Assembly (NCBI GenBank): GCA_965222745.1
Contig: CBDCUW010000003.1
Span: 1,054,001 to 1,118,000, forward strand
Length of the DNA stretch: 64,000 nt
Direction: 5' to 3'
Origin: CBDCUW01 sp965222745
Lineage (GTDB): Bacteria; Planctomycetota; Planctomycetia; Pirellulales; Pirellulaceae
In this document: positions 1 through 9,911 of the stretch, in pieces
How positions within the stretch are numbered: position 1 is the first letter of the stretch
Layout: every line of letters starts with the position of its first letter
Notes under the pieces: model-generated
Databases searched by the model: none
Told to the model about the DNA's origin: nothing
Seen by the model: the letters and a program-made list of their open reading frames with translations, nothing else
Translations under genes and position numbers: made by a program

Positions 1-10
1 TGTACTCCAG

Positions 11-875
11 GTGGAAAAGAATCGGCCGCTGAGGCCTTTTGGACTGTACACGCTTGATACCCGGCATTTCGTCGGCGAGTTCATTGCGTCGATGCCCGTT
101 AGTTTGCGATCGTGTCGCGCCGCAACCAACTATTCTCGTCAGTCGACCGGTCACGCCGTGTTGGTCATGGTCGATGGCGCGACCGTATACGAGAACTATC
201 ACAACGGGTGGAGCGTCGAAGCGGCGCATCGATTGGCCAGTGGCACAAAGAGCTTTGCGGGGGTGGCGGCCGCGGTCGCCGTTGGCGAGGAACTCTTCGA
301 TTTTGATGACCCCGTTTCAGAAACGATTACCCAGTGGAAGGAGGACCCGCGGCTTTCACGCATCACGGTCCGCCAGTTGTTGAGTCTGACTAGCGGGATC
401 GATCCCGGAGACAACTCGGTTGTTTTGCCCTACCGTCAAGCAATCCAATCACCTGCCAAACGAGCCGATCGGTCTGGAAATCGGTCAGTGGCGGCAGACG
501 CGAGACGGTGATCCGCATGTGCCATCCGGCGCATTCCTTGCCGCTCGGCAGTGGGCAAAATTTGGCGAGCTGCTGCGACAGGGCGGACGATGGGAATCCG
601 AGCAAATCATTCGAGCAGATTTACTGCAGGAGCTACTGACCGGATCGAAAGCCAATCCGCGCTACGGAATGACGTTTTGGCTGAACATCAAAGGTGGGGT
701 TGGCGCGGGAGATGATGCGGCCAGCCGGTCGACGACGCCGACGGCTGATTCGATACAGATGGAAGACCTGTTCATGGCTGCCGACGCCGTGTCGGCGCCG
801 TGTGATGCCTCGTTGCTAGCTGCCAACATGCAACCCGGCGACACCGTTCAAAAGGGAAATTACTGGTCGAACTGA
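11..875 (+). pseudogene. Decayed class C beta-lactamase-type serine hydrolase
   Basis: Two reading frames together spell a beta-lactamase/serine hydrolase. The first, from a GTG at 11, carries the catalytic SxxK motif in LASGTKSFAG, followed by ITVRQLLSLTSGID, which is typical just after the nucleophile helix. The second frame picks up near 445 and reads on as EPIGLEIGQWRQTRDGDPHV, then AKFGELLRQGGRW and NPRYGMTFWLN, all typical of the C-terminal half. The segment between them, where the family's YxN motif would lie, is missing, so there is both a deletion and a frameshift. The C-terminal end after DLFMAADAVSA is also scrambled. No intact product is expected. The true start may lie left of the window. 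Confidence 0.75.
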
Positions 876-901
876 ATGCGCGCACTGATCGAAGTTGCCC
901 C

Positions 902-1204
902 ATGGATTACATGGTGATCGAGGTTGAGAGCCCCGAACACGAACTCGGCTATATGCATTCGGATGCCGAAACTCGCATCAAGATCGGCGCCATCGGTGGC
1001 AAGTCGATGCCTGGACGAAGTCTTTCCGGCCGCGGAATTGCGTGACGAGAAGAATGTGTTCATCGGCCGAATCAAAGTCGCCAACCGCTCGTTTGTGGCC
1101 TGTTTGTTCGATTCGATGACACGTTGATCGCCGCCGGTCAGCAAGAATCGGCCGAAACTTCTGTGGCGGTCGCCTATGCCAACGTCCCATCTGCGGCAGA
1201 GTAA
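902..1204 (+). pseudogene. Unrecognised decayed gene fragment
   Basis: Protein-like sequence is split between two frames. It begins MDYMVIEVESPEHELGYMHS (902, one frame), continues as ELRDEKNVFIGRIKVANRSF in another, and returns to the first frame as DTLIAAGQQESAETSVAVAY, ending at a TAA at 1202-1204. The first frame has an internal stop in between. Composition and codon use look like real coding sequence, but I do not recognise the family. It follows the broken serine hydrolase and precedes an intact surface-protein gene, so this end of the window looks like a decaying neighbourhood. Confidence 0.4.
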
Positions 1205-1280
1205 TGAACCCTTGCTCCAATCCCCCACTGGCTGCTTATACTGGACACTCAAGCAAGCTTTCACTCAATCGAGAGTCGTC

Positions 1281-4200
1281 GTGAAGAGCCCCGCCCATTT
1301 CCATTCTCGCAAGCGAAGACCGGGGCTCGAATCGCTGGAGTCGCGCCAACTGCTCGCCGCCGAGCTTGGTGAGTTGGATTTGCCTCAACCCAGGAACGTC
1401 CATTCGTTTGGTGAGCTGTTCATCTTTGCCCGTGACGATCCCGATTGGGGACGTGAGCCGTGGATCAGCGACGGGACAGCGGCGGGAACACGTTTGCTGA
1501 AAGACATCTGCCATGGTCCGGGGGATTCTTCGCCGGGTCAATACATGACCATCGGCGACCACGTCTATTTCATCGCCAACGATGGTGTCAACGAACGGGA
1601 ATTCTGGCGTTCCGACGGGACGCCCGAGGGAACCGTGCGCGTGACTGATTCGCCGGAAGAACTCGGTGACGTGGGAACGTTCTGGTTACCCGGTGGTTCC
1701 GGAGGGGGGACCGCCATCGAGTCCGGACTGTTGTACAGCCTGGGTGAATACCACACGACGCGCCTGTGGTTTCAACCCTTCTCCGGCGAACCGGCCATCG
1801 ACCTGAGTGTCGGGTTCGAACCGGACTCGGATCTTGACCGGGTCGCTGCCGTTGGACCCTACGTGGTGTTCACCGAAGACGGCAAGTATCGGCCCGACGG
1901 CACCAACATCGACAAGCTTTGGATCAGCGACGGGACAATCGAAGGCACGCACGAAGTTGTTGGGTTCGAGTCCAAACACTGGCACGTCTTCCTCTTCGAT
2001 TCGTCACCACATCTGGTCGACGGCAGCATCCTATTGGAATCGGATTGGCAACTGGTTCAAATCGATCCTGATGGTACATCAACGGTGTTGACCGACCCCG
2101 AACTGCACGAGCGGGTCGACGAGCTGGTGATCACCGATGACGCAACCATTTTCAAGGCGGAAAATGGACTCTGGCGGTTCAACCACGCTGATCAGTCATT
2201 CGAACAACTGCTCGATGACGATGAGTTTCAGACCCATGACGTCGAACAGGTGATCGATGTCGGGTCGAATATCGTGTTTGTCTACGACCCGCGCGACCTT
2301 CCCGCGGATGTGTGGACGCTGTGGAAGATCGATGGCGAAACGGGAGAGGTGACCGAGTTGACGGACGCGCCGAATGTTCAGCGCAATACCGATGTCATTT
2401 CTTTTGGCGGCATGCTTTTCTACACAACCCCGAAAACCGACGGCGTGGGGCAATTCGTCAGTTACAACGTCGATACGGGCGAAAATGTCTGGCTGGAACA
2501 CATCGACTCGAACGATTCGTTCGAGATGTACACGGTTGGCGACCGGGTGCTGTACACAATCACCGATCCTCAGCGCACCGTGTTGCGATCGGCTGAGTCG
2601 GACAGTCGCCGCGGGCGGGTCGATCTTCGCTTTGACAGTTCGGACGGCATCACACTGGATCGGCTCGAGTCGGTCGGCGACACGGCGCTGGCCAACCTAT
2701 CCAAGAGCGCGAGCCAGGAATTGGTGCATATCGATCTCGACACCGGCTTGTTGCATTCGATCGCCGCGAGAACGTTGCCGGTCAATCCCTACGAATTGCC
2801 GATTTCCAGCACTCGGGCCACGCCGTTGGGTCGGCGACACGTCTTTTATTCGAATGGGTTTCGAATCTGGGGCAACGACGGAACGCGTGACGGAACGTCC
2901 ATGGTCTATCACCTGGGAGCCGATACCAACGGACTCATCCCCGCCGGTGACTTCATTTATTTCAGCGCCGGTCGGCAGGGAGTGGGACGTTTTGGAGTCG
3001 ACTCACCGGTCGAATTCTATCCGCTCTCCGGCTTTGTAAGAATTGAGCCGGATGAGGGTGGAATTCTGTTCAACGCGAACGGATATGCCGTTTGGCGATG
3101 GGACAACGAATCGCCCGAACCGGTGAAGTTGATTGACGACGTACGCGACCATTCGTTTCAGCCACACGGAATCTCTGACGACAGCGATCCTCTGGCAGAC
3201 CAAGTATTGTTCTATCGCGGATCTCGCGGTCAGCGCGAGTATTACGTCAGCGACGGGACGCCCGAGCACAGCGGATTGCTGGTTCGAGATACTGAATTGA
3301 GGTCCATGTTCGAGAACGCGGGGTTACGGAATTTCGAGCCAAACTTAGTCTCTTCGCAACGTGGTGCCGTTGCCGCCAGGATGTCGGCGCGGGGAAACGA
3401 GCAAACGATGCTCGTCCAGCGGCCGACCGAAGCGACGCTGCAACCGTTCTTCCCACTCGATTCGGGCAGGCTGATCCGCAGCGCGTTCCGATTGCCACAC
3501 GCCTGGTTGGGTATTCGCATGGACGAGAATCGCGAGACCGAGATTTGGCGATGGGATGACGACGCCGAGTCCCCAGTGCAGTTGGATGATCCGCCCCCGA
3601 TTTGGTCGTTCTATAGTCAGAAGCTGGCTGGCTGGACGGCGCCCGTCTTGTTCAATGGCTACCTGGTTTCCGAGTACAACGACACGGAGACACAATTCAA
3701 GAGCGTGACAGCAACGAACGGGTCCGGGTTCATCGACTTTCGCGACGCAACGAACATTCAGCTCGACAAGGCCTGGTCATTGCGAGTCGTCGGCGCCTCG
3801 GAGTCCGGGGTCCTGCTTCGTGCCTTCACGGAGTACGGATCGTCCTATGGATACGTGGTCTTTGACTGGGACCTGGAAGCGAACGTGGCCACGGTCATCG
3901 AACCACTGACGACCATCAACTTTGAACAACGGCGTGCCCCCTTCCGCGTTTATGCGCTCGACGAGTACAGGCTGGTCTACGATCCGTTTGTGGGCCAGGA
4001 CTGGTATGTCGTGCCGCGGACGATCACGCAAGTCACCAGCAACGCGCAACAAACCTCGCTGGTCGTTTCAGAAACCGAGGTCACGGTGAGCGATGATCTT
4101 GGCTCGCCGATGACCCACCCCGTCAACGTTGGCTCTGTGACCAGCTTCGAGGCATCCAATGCATCGATCGTTGATGTGCAGTTGGACCTGTTGCCACTGC

Positions 4201-5012
4201 ACGGATTGCGATTGAATCTGGCCGACGGCGCGACACTACGGCTGCATTCCGACAACACGCTCAATCAGGTCACGTACGCGATCTGCGACGACCGCATTGT
4301 GGTGAAATCGTTGCAGGGTAGCTTGATCATTCAAGGCCGCGACCTAAAGGTGATCGATGACTTGCCGACCCAATCACGGCAAGTCAGGTTCTCACCAGCC
4401 GAAGAACAGATGCAAGTGTCATCCGATGCCACAGCCACGTACCTTCGTGTCACTGGCTCGGTCACCACCGCCACACTGGGCGTTACCGACGATTCGTCGC
4501 CCATCACCGTGCTGACTGGTGGTGGGATCGATCGCGTCACAATTGACCCTAGCTATCGTCGCAGCGGTGACTTGAACATTTTGAGCGACGTGGACCAATC
4601 GCGTCGTGACCAACTGACACTGCCAGATGACTATCGGATCGTGGGAACAGAAAACGAATTGGGGCGGCTGATCACGACGATTGTCAATGGTGATGCGGCC
4701 ATTCGATTCGATGCGTCCACTTCACCGCTTCACAACATGGTCCAGTCGGGGGATGTGAATCAGGACGGCCAAGTCACCGCGCGAGACGCGTTGGCGGTGA
4801 TCAACATGCTGAACTCCGAGAAGCACAGGGATTCGGACAATCCCCGCCGCTTGCTGCCGGACGTCAATGGCGACAATCAAGTGACCGCCCAGGACGCGTT
4901 GTTTGTGATCAATCAGCTACGACGTCAAACCGATCAGGTTGTCGTAGCAGCCGAACGTGTTGATCTAGCCATCGCCGATTGGGATGAGCAACAAGAATCC
5001 AGGTTGTTCTAG
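1281..5012 (+). CDS. ELWxxDGT-repeat surface protein with type I dockerin
   Basis: About 1243 residues from a GTG at 1281. An upstream in-frame ATG at 1176 would overlap the decayed gene ending at 1204 and add an unlikely leader. Near residue 15 is LESLESRQLLA, the LEPR-like N-terminal motif of planctomycete exported proteins. The body has scattered copies of the ELWxxDGT motif (EPWISDGTAAGT, EFWRSDGTPEGT, KLWISDGTIEGT, YYVSDGTPEHS), a family thought to form beta-propeller-like repeats. Near the C-terminus are two type I dockerin calcium-binding loops, DVNQDGQVTARDALAVINML and DVNGDNQVTAQDALFVINQL. It is probably secreted or cell-surface attached, with unknown ligand. The dockerin differs from the EF-hand module of the other three giant proteins in this window. 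Confidence 0.85.
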   Translation: MKSPAHFHSRKRRPGLESLESRQLLAAELGELDLPQPRNVHSFGELFIFARDDPDWGREPWISDGTAAGTRLLKDICHGPGDSSPGQYMTIGDHVYFIANDGVNEREFWRSDGTPEGTVRVTDSPEELGDVGTFWLPGGSGGGTAIESGLLYSLGEYHTTRLWFQPFSGEPAIDLSVGFEPDSDLDRVAAVGPYVVFTEDGKYRPDGTNIDKLWISDGTIEGTHEVVGFESKHWHVFLFDSSPHLVDGSILLESDWQLVQIDPDGTSTVLTDPELHERVDELVITDDATIFKAENGLWRFNHADQSFEQLLDDDEFQTHDVEQVIDVGSNIVFVYDPRDLPADVWTLWKIDGETGEVTELTDAPNVQRNTDVISFGGMLFYTTPKTDGVGQFVSYNVDTGENVWLEHIDSNDSFEMYTVGDRVLYTITDPQRTVLRSAESDSRRGRVDLRFDSSDGITLDRLESVGDTALANLSKSASQELVHIDLDTGLLHSIAARTLPVNPYELPISSTRATPLGRRHVFYSNGFRIWGNDGTRDGTSMVYHLGADTNGLIPAGDFIYFSAGRQGVGRFGVDSPVEFYPLSGFVRIEPDEGGILFNANGYAVWRWDNESPEPVKLIDDVRDHSFQPHGISDDSDPLADQVLFYRGSRGQREYYVSDGTPEHSGLLVRDTELRSMFENAGLRNFEPNLVSSQRGAVAARMSARGNEQTMLVQRPTEATLQPFFPLDSGRLIRSAFRLPHAWLGIRMDENRETEIWRWDDDAESPVQLDDPPPIWSFYSQKLAGWTAPVLFNGYLVSEYNDTETQFKSVTATNGSGFIDFRDATNIQLDKAWSLRVVGASESGVLLRAFTEYGSSYGYVVFDWDLEANVATVIEPLTTINFEQRRAPFRVYALDEYRLVYDPFVGQDWYVVPRTITQVTSNAQQTSLVVSETEVTVSDDLGSPMTHPVNVGSVTSFEASNASIVDVQLDLLPLHGLRLNLADGATLRLHSDNTLNQVTYAICDDRIVVKSLQGSLIIQGRDLKVIDDLPTQSRQVRFSPAEEQMQVSSDATATYLRVTGSVTTATLGVTDDSSPITVLTGGGIDRVTIDPSYRRSGDLNILSDVDQSRRDQLTLPDDYRIVGTENELGRLITTIVNGDAAIRFDASTSPLHNMVQSGDVNQDGQVTARDALAVINMLNSEKHRDSDNPRRLLPDVNGDNQVTAQDALFVINQLRRQTDQVVVAAERVDLAIADWDEQQESRLF

Positions 5013-5042
5013 ATCGTGCAGTTCTGTCGCGCGAACTCGCTA

Positions 5043-5502
5043 ATGAACGCCAACAAGCTCCTTGCTGGTCACTCGTTTGAGGAACGACGACTTCGCGTCA
5101 AAGAGGTCGCAAATGAAGCGGAGCCAGACGTAGCATTGCTTCTGTTCGCGTTGAATGATGGCGACCCCGTCGTACGTAAAACCGCGATTGCGGCGCTTAA
5201 GGAGATTCCAACAACCACGTTTGATCGTCTGAACGATCCGGAAGCAACAACCGAGTTCGAACGATGGATGGCGGCCAAGTACGATCACCGAATCCTCCGT
5301 CACGTCCTTTTGCTTTGGCGATCGTCGACGCATTCGATAGAATCCTGGCTGCGCGCAACGGCGGTGACCACTTCATTGCCTCCTAAGTTGACTCGCAAAT
5401 GCCATTCATCCGTTGGGCCGATCTGCCATCGCCCTGCGAACGGCGTTGCGGGACTATGACTCGGTCGAATATCGACGGGAAGAAGAGGTAGGACTGAATT
5501 GA
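5043..5502 (+). pseudogene. Frameshifted HEAT-repeat-like gene
   Basis: The longest frame reads from ATG 5043 (MNANKLLAGHSFEERRLRVK), with a HEAT-like stretch ALNDGDPVVRKTAIAALKEI. Protein-like sequence then switches frame near 5310 (ALAIVDAFDRILAARNGGDH) and again near 5430 (AIALRTALRDYDSVEYRREE), ending at a TGA at 5500-5502. The longest open frame instead runs into arginine/serine-rich nonsense and stops at 5459. At least two frame disruptions are needed to read the whole, so I call it a pseudogene. A genuine short protein ending at 5459 is the alternative. It lies 30 bases after the ELWxxDGT gene on the same strand. Confidence 0.5.
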
Positions 5503-5877
<375 letters not shown>

Positions 5878-5890
5878 GGTGGTGGGGGTG

Positions 5891-5918
5891 ATTTTAGCGT
5901 TGGATCGGTTTCTCGCAA
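5891..5918 (-). promoter_or_regulatory. Probable sigma-70 promoter of tRNA-Arg
   Basis: Reading the minus strand, a TTGCGA -35 box (5913-5918) is followed by a 16-base spacer and a TAAAAT -10 box (5891-5896). The first base of the tRNA lies 14 bases after the -10 box, which fits a short leader. This is inferred from consensus match and position only. Confidence 0.5.
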
Positions 5919-5979
5919 AGCGGCCCTTTTTGGGGAGGTTTTTGCGTGGTGGGAGGTTCGCTAGGTGCCGAAAAGGTGC

Positions 5980-6705
5980 TCAGGCGGCGTCGCTGTGGCT
6001 GGCTGCGGTGATGGTGCGGAGCGTGTCGCACATGCCGTCGATCACTTCGTCGCGGATGGCAAGCGGGCGGGAGACCCAGGCTCGGTTGAGCAGGACTTCG
6101 ATGCCGATGTAATTCTTGCCAGCCCACTCGCTTCGCATCGCCTTGGTGATGCTGTCGGTGGTGCCACGGCGCGGGTAGTTTCGACGTACTCGCAACATCG
6201 GTATCTCTTCGTACATTTCGTCGATCCAATCCAGACACAAATCGACTTCGTCATCGACCGCCGGGTCGTAAAGCAAACCGACGTCGGCACGCCGCAGTTT
6301 GCCTCCCTCACGGAGAGGAAATGACCGCACGGAAAGATGAATGACGTAAGGAAAGTGACGAAAGAGTTGTCCGATGCCTGCCCGGATACGCTGGCGATAG
6401 GGATGATGAATGAGTTCAATCAGGTGGTCGCGATTCTTGGCCGACCACTGGCGAGTGAGGGGGGGAAAAAGTTGCCGGTGGTGGAGCGAACGGGTGACGT
6501 CGATCAGCGCCAGCGAGTACTCGTTCGCGATCAGCGGCGCGTAGAGTCGCTGTGACATTCGATGAGCCACGTACATTGCCGCGGCATCATGCGGCAGTCG
6601 GTCGGGTCGCTCATCGGGCTGATTCGTTTCTGTGTGGACAAGATGCGGTATCAACTGGGTGGGGACATTTTCGCCCCCCACCTCGCAGCTGACCAACACA
6701 CTCAT
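5980..6705 (-). CDS. N-formylglutamate amidohydrolase family protein
   Basis: A 241-residue protein of the FGase (HutG-like) family, which hydrolyses N-formyl-L-glutamate or related N-acyl amino acids and belongs to the carboxypeptidase-like zinc hydrolase group. Matching motifs are the N-terminal VLVSCEVGGENVP, the HHPYRQRI segment, VIHLSVRSFPL and the C-terminal NRAWVSRPLAIRDEVIDGM. Length is normal for this short subgroup. The start is ATG 6705, preceded on the coding strand by a GGGGA-rich stretch. No other histidine-degradation genes are nearby, so the physiological substrate is open. It is cytoplasmic, with no signal peptide. Confidence 0.8.
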   Translation of the reverse strand: MSVLVSCEVGGENVPTQLIPHLVHTETNQPDERPDRLPHDAAAMYVAHRMSQRLYAPLIANEYSLALIDVTRSLHHRQLFPPLTRQWSAKNRDHLIELIHHPYRQRIRAGIGQLFRHFPYVIHLSVRSFPLREGGKLRRADVGLLYDPAVDDEVDLCLDWIDEMYEEIPMLRVRRNYPRRGTTDSITKAMRSEWAGKNYIGIEVLLNRAWVSRPLAIRDEVIDGMCDTLRTITAASHSDAA

Positions 6706-7090
6706 CCGTCATCCCCGACAAGTACCCACAGGAGGGAAAGCTCCCCCAAATCTCCAAAAGTTGGGCGTATTCTAGGACTGTGCCAGCTCAGCGGTAAATG
6801 TCGATTTATGCACCCTGATACCCTCTGCCAGTAAAAAAGGGTGGCACCACGAAGGGCACGAAGAACACGAAGATGCTGAATTGCGGCAACGCATTTTAGG
6901 GGAAGGGAAGGGCGTAGCCAGTTTGGAAAACTGGCCGATGGTGGTTGTGGCGAGGAGGGGTTGGGGTGTTTGGGCAGATCGGGGCGTTTCTTGGCAAGGC
7001 TGGTCTTGTGTCCGATTGCCAAAGTTGGCTATCGACCTGATTGACATCGATGACTGACCTTTTTTCAGCCCTTCAAGGAAACTGCGGACG
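6706..7090. other. Intergenic region with a hairpin repeat
   Basis: No gene is seen. At 6917-6935 there is a hairpin with arms GCCAGTTT and AAACTGGC and a GGA loop, inside a longer stretch (6914-6938) that closely resembles the inner hairpin of the palindromic elements at 23871 and 27241. A direct-repeat-like run CACGAAGGGCACGAAGAACA lies near 6848. The 3' end carries the ribosome-binding region AAGGAAA for the next gene. Confidence 0.5.
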
Positions 7091-8812
7091 ATGCATTCGC
7101 TTCGAAGTGCCTGTTGTTTGTGTTTTGTGTTGGCCACTGCGAATGGGTGGCTTGCGTCGGCCGCTGCGCAGAATGATTTGTCGTCAGAGCCGTACGTTGT
7201 CTACGTGTCGCAAGAAGAAGCGTATACGAGGTGCGGTCCCGCGGGCGACTACTACCGTACCGATCCTTTGCGGCACGGACAGGCGTTGGAGGTGTATGCG
7301 GAAACCGACGACGGTTGGCTGGGGATTCGGCCAACGGACGATAGCTTTTGTTGGGTGATTGCCGAGGCCGTTGAACTGGGTGGAGATCAAGAACACGGAA
7401 CGGTCGTTGAAGACAAGACCGTCGCTTGGATCGGAACCCATTTGGGGCGGGCACGCAAATATCGCTGGCAAGTTCAGCTAGCCAACGGCGAAGAGGTGTC
7501 GGTGATTGGCCGCAGCGAGCGCGAGGGTCCGGACGGCCCGCAGCTGTGGTACCGCGTTGTGCCGCCTTCGGGCGAGTTTCGTTGGGTTCACCGAAATCAA
7601 GTCGTGATGACTTCCGAGGAATTGGTCGCATCGATCGAGCGTGACACAGGATCGAGCCGTCGAGAGTTTTTGCCAGCCAGTCGAACGAATGTGCGAGGCC
7701 TATCGGAAACCGGTCGAACGAATGTGCAAGACTTCGCCGGTTCTTCGCGGGCAGCCGAGTTGGCTTCTTCCGAAGATCGGGCAACATCACCCAGTCAACG
7801 AGCTTCCTCGCGTCGCAATTCGCCGAGTCCGGATGCTCCGTCGGTGTTGGTTCGTGATCCGGCTCCGATCGGCAGCGGTTTGAAGGAAGAGTGGAAAGAA
7901 AACGGTAGCCGCAAAGCTAATGGTGATACGGCCGCCAACACGTCGCCGCGAACGTTCCAGGAAGCAGTCAAACAGGGTGGCCTGTTGGCATCGATTGAGT
8001 TTCTTGGGCGGCCCCGGTTGACTGAAATTGGTGCGGGATCGACCGCGCCGAGTGCCAGCGAAACGGCGGGCGATGAAAATTGGGTGACGGGAGTGGCGCG
8101 TGCGGATGCATCCGCGATTCCCCTGGCGGCGGCAGGTGCGGCTGGTCGAACGAACATGCAAGGCCTCCAGGAGAGCGGCAATATGGTTCGGCAAGTTGCC
8201 GTGCTGGAACCGATCGCGGCGGGAGCCACTGGCGGCGGCAACAGTTCGCCAGCGAACATCATTTCGCCCGAACAGATCGCGCGGATTGAAGCGGAACTGC
8301 AAGGAGCCGACGTCGATCGGTTGAGTTTGGTTTTGTCGCGATTGATGGCTGGCCGCGCGGGCGCGGCGGAGGTCCAGCCGGTCGTTCGTGCTGCACAATC
8401 GCTGGCCCAAGCGACGGTTGACCAGGTTACCGCCGGTCGGGCTCGTCTGTTGGCCGAACGAGCTGAGCAGTACCAGCGCGTTGCAAGTCGCCGTGGCGGC
8501 GGGTCGGTGGTTCAAGCGGGTGGTACCACGACGATACCGCCAGTTCAGCCAGTTTCGGCGATTCAAGACCCACAGTCCTCGGTATCGCAGGAAGGCTTCT
8601 TGGTTCAGGTCTATTCGGTTCGCGCCAACAGTCCTCCCTTTGCATTGACCGATCACAGTGGCCGAACATTGGTTTATGTCACGCCCGCACCGGGAGTGAA
8701 CATTCGGATGCACCTGAACAGCTACATCCGTGTAAACGGACAACAGGGTTTTCTGCGTGGTTTGAACACGCCGCATATCCTGGTTCGCCAGGCATCACGA
8801 GCCACCCAGTAG
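7091..8812 (+). CDS. Secreted protein with two bacterial SH3-like domains
   Basis: A 573-residue protein starting at ATG 7091 with AAGGAAA about 12 bases upstream. Residues 1-27 form a Sec signal peptide (hydrophobic CCLCFVLATANGWLASAAA). Two SH3b-like domains follow: about 32-95 (YVVYVSQEEAYTRCGPAGDY ... GWLGIRPT) and about 100-175 (TVAWIGTHLGRARKYRWQVQ ... WYRVVPPSGEFRWVH). The middle is a low-complexity Ser/Ala/Arg linker containing three short related copies of RTN(V/M)(R/Q)xxxE. The C-terminal 70 residues (GFLVQVYSVRANSPPFALTD) look like a compact conserved domain. SH3b domains often bind cell-wall peptides, but the role here is unknown. Confidence 0.7.
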   Translation: MHSLRSACCLCFVLATANGWLASAAAQNDLSSEPYVVYVSQEEAYTRCGPAGDYYRTDPLRHGQALEVYAETDDGWLGIRPTDDSFCWVIAEAVELGGDQEHGTVVEDKTVAWIGTHLGRARKYRWQVQLANGEEVSVIGRSEREGPDGPQLWYRVVPPSGEFRWVHRNQVVMTSEELVASIERDTGSSRREFLPASRTNVRGLSETGRTNVQDFAGSSRAAELASSEDRATSPSQRASSRRNSPSPDAPSVLVRDPAPIGSGLKEEWKENGSRKANGDTAANTSPRTFQEAVKQGGLLASIEFLGRPRLTEIGAGSTAPSASETAGDENWVTGVARADASAIPLAAAGAAGRTNMQGLQESGNMVRQVAVLEPIAAGATGGGNSSPANIISPEQIARIEAELQGADVDRLSLVLSRLMAGRAGAAEVQPVVRAAQSLAQATVDQVTAGRARLLAERAEQYQRVASRRGGGSVVQAGGTTTIPPVQPVSAIQDPQSSVSQEGFLVQVYSVRANSPPFALTDHSGRTLVYVTPAPGVNIRMHLNSYIRVNGQQGFLRGLNTPHILVRQASRATQ

Positions 8813-8914
8813 GCGGCCCGTGGCGCCGATAACCTTCGCTGATTTCTCCTTCCGCTTTCGGCCCTTTTGCTCGCTACTTTCGGCCCGCAGGGCAAATCGT
8901 TACGATACTCGGGC

Positions 8915-9274
8915 ATGAGTAGCGAGAAGTTAACCAAACGTCGTCGTCAATTGCGAAACATCGTGGTGATGGCGCTTGCGGACGGATCGCTGGGCGAGCG
9001 AGAGGTCAACCTGGTTGCCGATCGCTGTGCCGAACTTGGCTTGGACGGTTACGATTTGCGCAAAGCAGTCGAGTTTGCGCTCGGTGACGATGCCGCTTTG
9101 GAACTGCCATCCGATCCGGAGGAACGGATATCGTTGATGCGAGATTTGATTCGCATGATGGCTGCCGATGGAGTTTTGGCCGAGGGTGAGAAACGGTTGT
9201 TTGCCTTGGCCGCCGCCAAGATGCAAATGTCCGCGGCGGAAGTCGAACAATTGATTGACGAAACGATTGAGTGA
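8915..9274 (+). CDS. TerB-like (tellurite-resistance-fold) protein
   Basis: A 119-residue all-helical protein. The start chosen is ATG 8915 (MSSEKLTKRRRQLRN); an upstream in-frame start at 8867 would add an implausible leader. It has the TerB pattern: VVMALADGSLGEREVNLVAD early and LIRMMAADGVLAEGEKRLFA later, both acidic A-DG-(L/V)-xxxE motifs that bind metal in TerB homologues. It sits 4 bases ahead of the coaB start in a co-directional cluster, so it is probably co-transcribed with coaB and pyrD. No evidence ties it to tellurite, and many proteins with this fold have other or unknown roles. Confidence 0.75.
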   Translation: MSSEKLTKRRRQLRNIVVMALADGSLGEREVNLVADRCAELGLDGYDLRKAVEFALGDDAALELPSDPEERISLMRDLIRMMAADGVLAEGEKRLFALAAAKMQMSAAEVEQLIDETIE

Positions 9275-9278
9275 TGGT

Positions 9279-9911
9279 GTGGCTCGAATTCTGATCACTT
9301 CGGGCCCGACGCGTCAGTATCTTGACCCGGTACGTTATTTGACCAACGCGTCCAGCGGTCGAATGGGCGCGGCGCTGGCAGCGGCGGCGGTTGATAGCGG
9401 CCATGACGTGGTGGTGATCACTGGTCCTGTGTCTGTCGTGTATCCGACTGGTGCGGAAGTGATCGCGGTACAGACCACCGACGAAATGTTGGAGGCTGCG
9501 GTCAAGACGTTTGCAAGTTGTGACGGCGCGATCGGCGCCGCAGCGCCGTGCGATTACATGCCTCGGTTTGTGCAACGCGAAAAGATTGCCAAGACGGGCC
9601 AGCCGCTGACGTTGGAACTGATTGAAACGGCGGACGTGGTCGCCACACTGGGCCAACAGAAACGGAGCGACCAATGGGTGGTTGGATTTGCGTTGGAAAC
9701 CGAAGACCGCCGCTTTCGGGCGATCGCCAAATTGGAGCGAAAGCATTGTGATCTGATGGTAAGCAACGGTCCGGGCGCCATCGATGCCCTTCACAACGAC
9801 GTCGAACTGCTGGACCATGATGGCAATGTCATTGCGGCGATTTCGGGAAGTAAAGCCGACGTTGCCCAGGCACTGCTAAGGGAAATCGATCGGAGACTTG
9901 TTGGCCCATGA
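9279..9911 (+). CDS. coaB: Phosphopantothenate-cysteine ligase (stand-alone CoaB)
   Basis: A 210-residue protein matching the CoaB half of CoaBC, which joins 4'-phosphopantothenate and cysteine in coenzyme A synthesis using a nucleotide cofactor. Residues 3-25 read RILITSGPTRQYLDPVRYLT then NASSGRMG, the family signature. GAIGAAAPCDYMP resembles the conserved alanine/asparagine-rich active-site strand, and VVGFALETED is the usual late motif. The start chosen is GTG 9279, which gives the canonical N-terminus; a TTG at 9255 is in frame but overlaps the TerB-like gene. The CoaC decarboxylase half is absent, so it must be encoded elsewhere. The stop overlaps the pyrD start (ATGA). Confidence 0.85.
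   Translation: MARILITSGPTRQYLDPVRYLTNASSGRMGAALAAAAVDSGHDVVVITGPVSVVYPTGAEVIAVQTTDEMLEAAVKTFASCDGAIGAAAPCDYMPRFVQREKIAKTGQPLTLELIETADVVATLGQQKRSDQWVVGFALETEDRRFRAIAKLERKHCDLMVSNGPGAIDALHNDVELLDHDGNVIAAISGSKADVAQALLREIDRRLVGP

Noticed and set aside
11..875. Programmed frameshift in the serine hydrolase
   Set aside because: A slippery site does not explain the missing middle of the domain or the scrambled C-terminus; decay is simpler.
8915..9274. Tellurite resistance function
   Set aside because: No other ter genes are near; the fold alone does not show that role.
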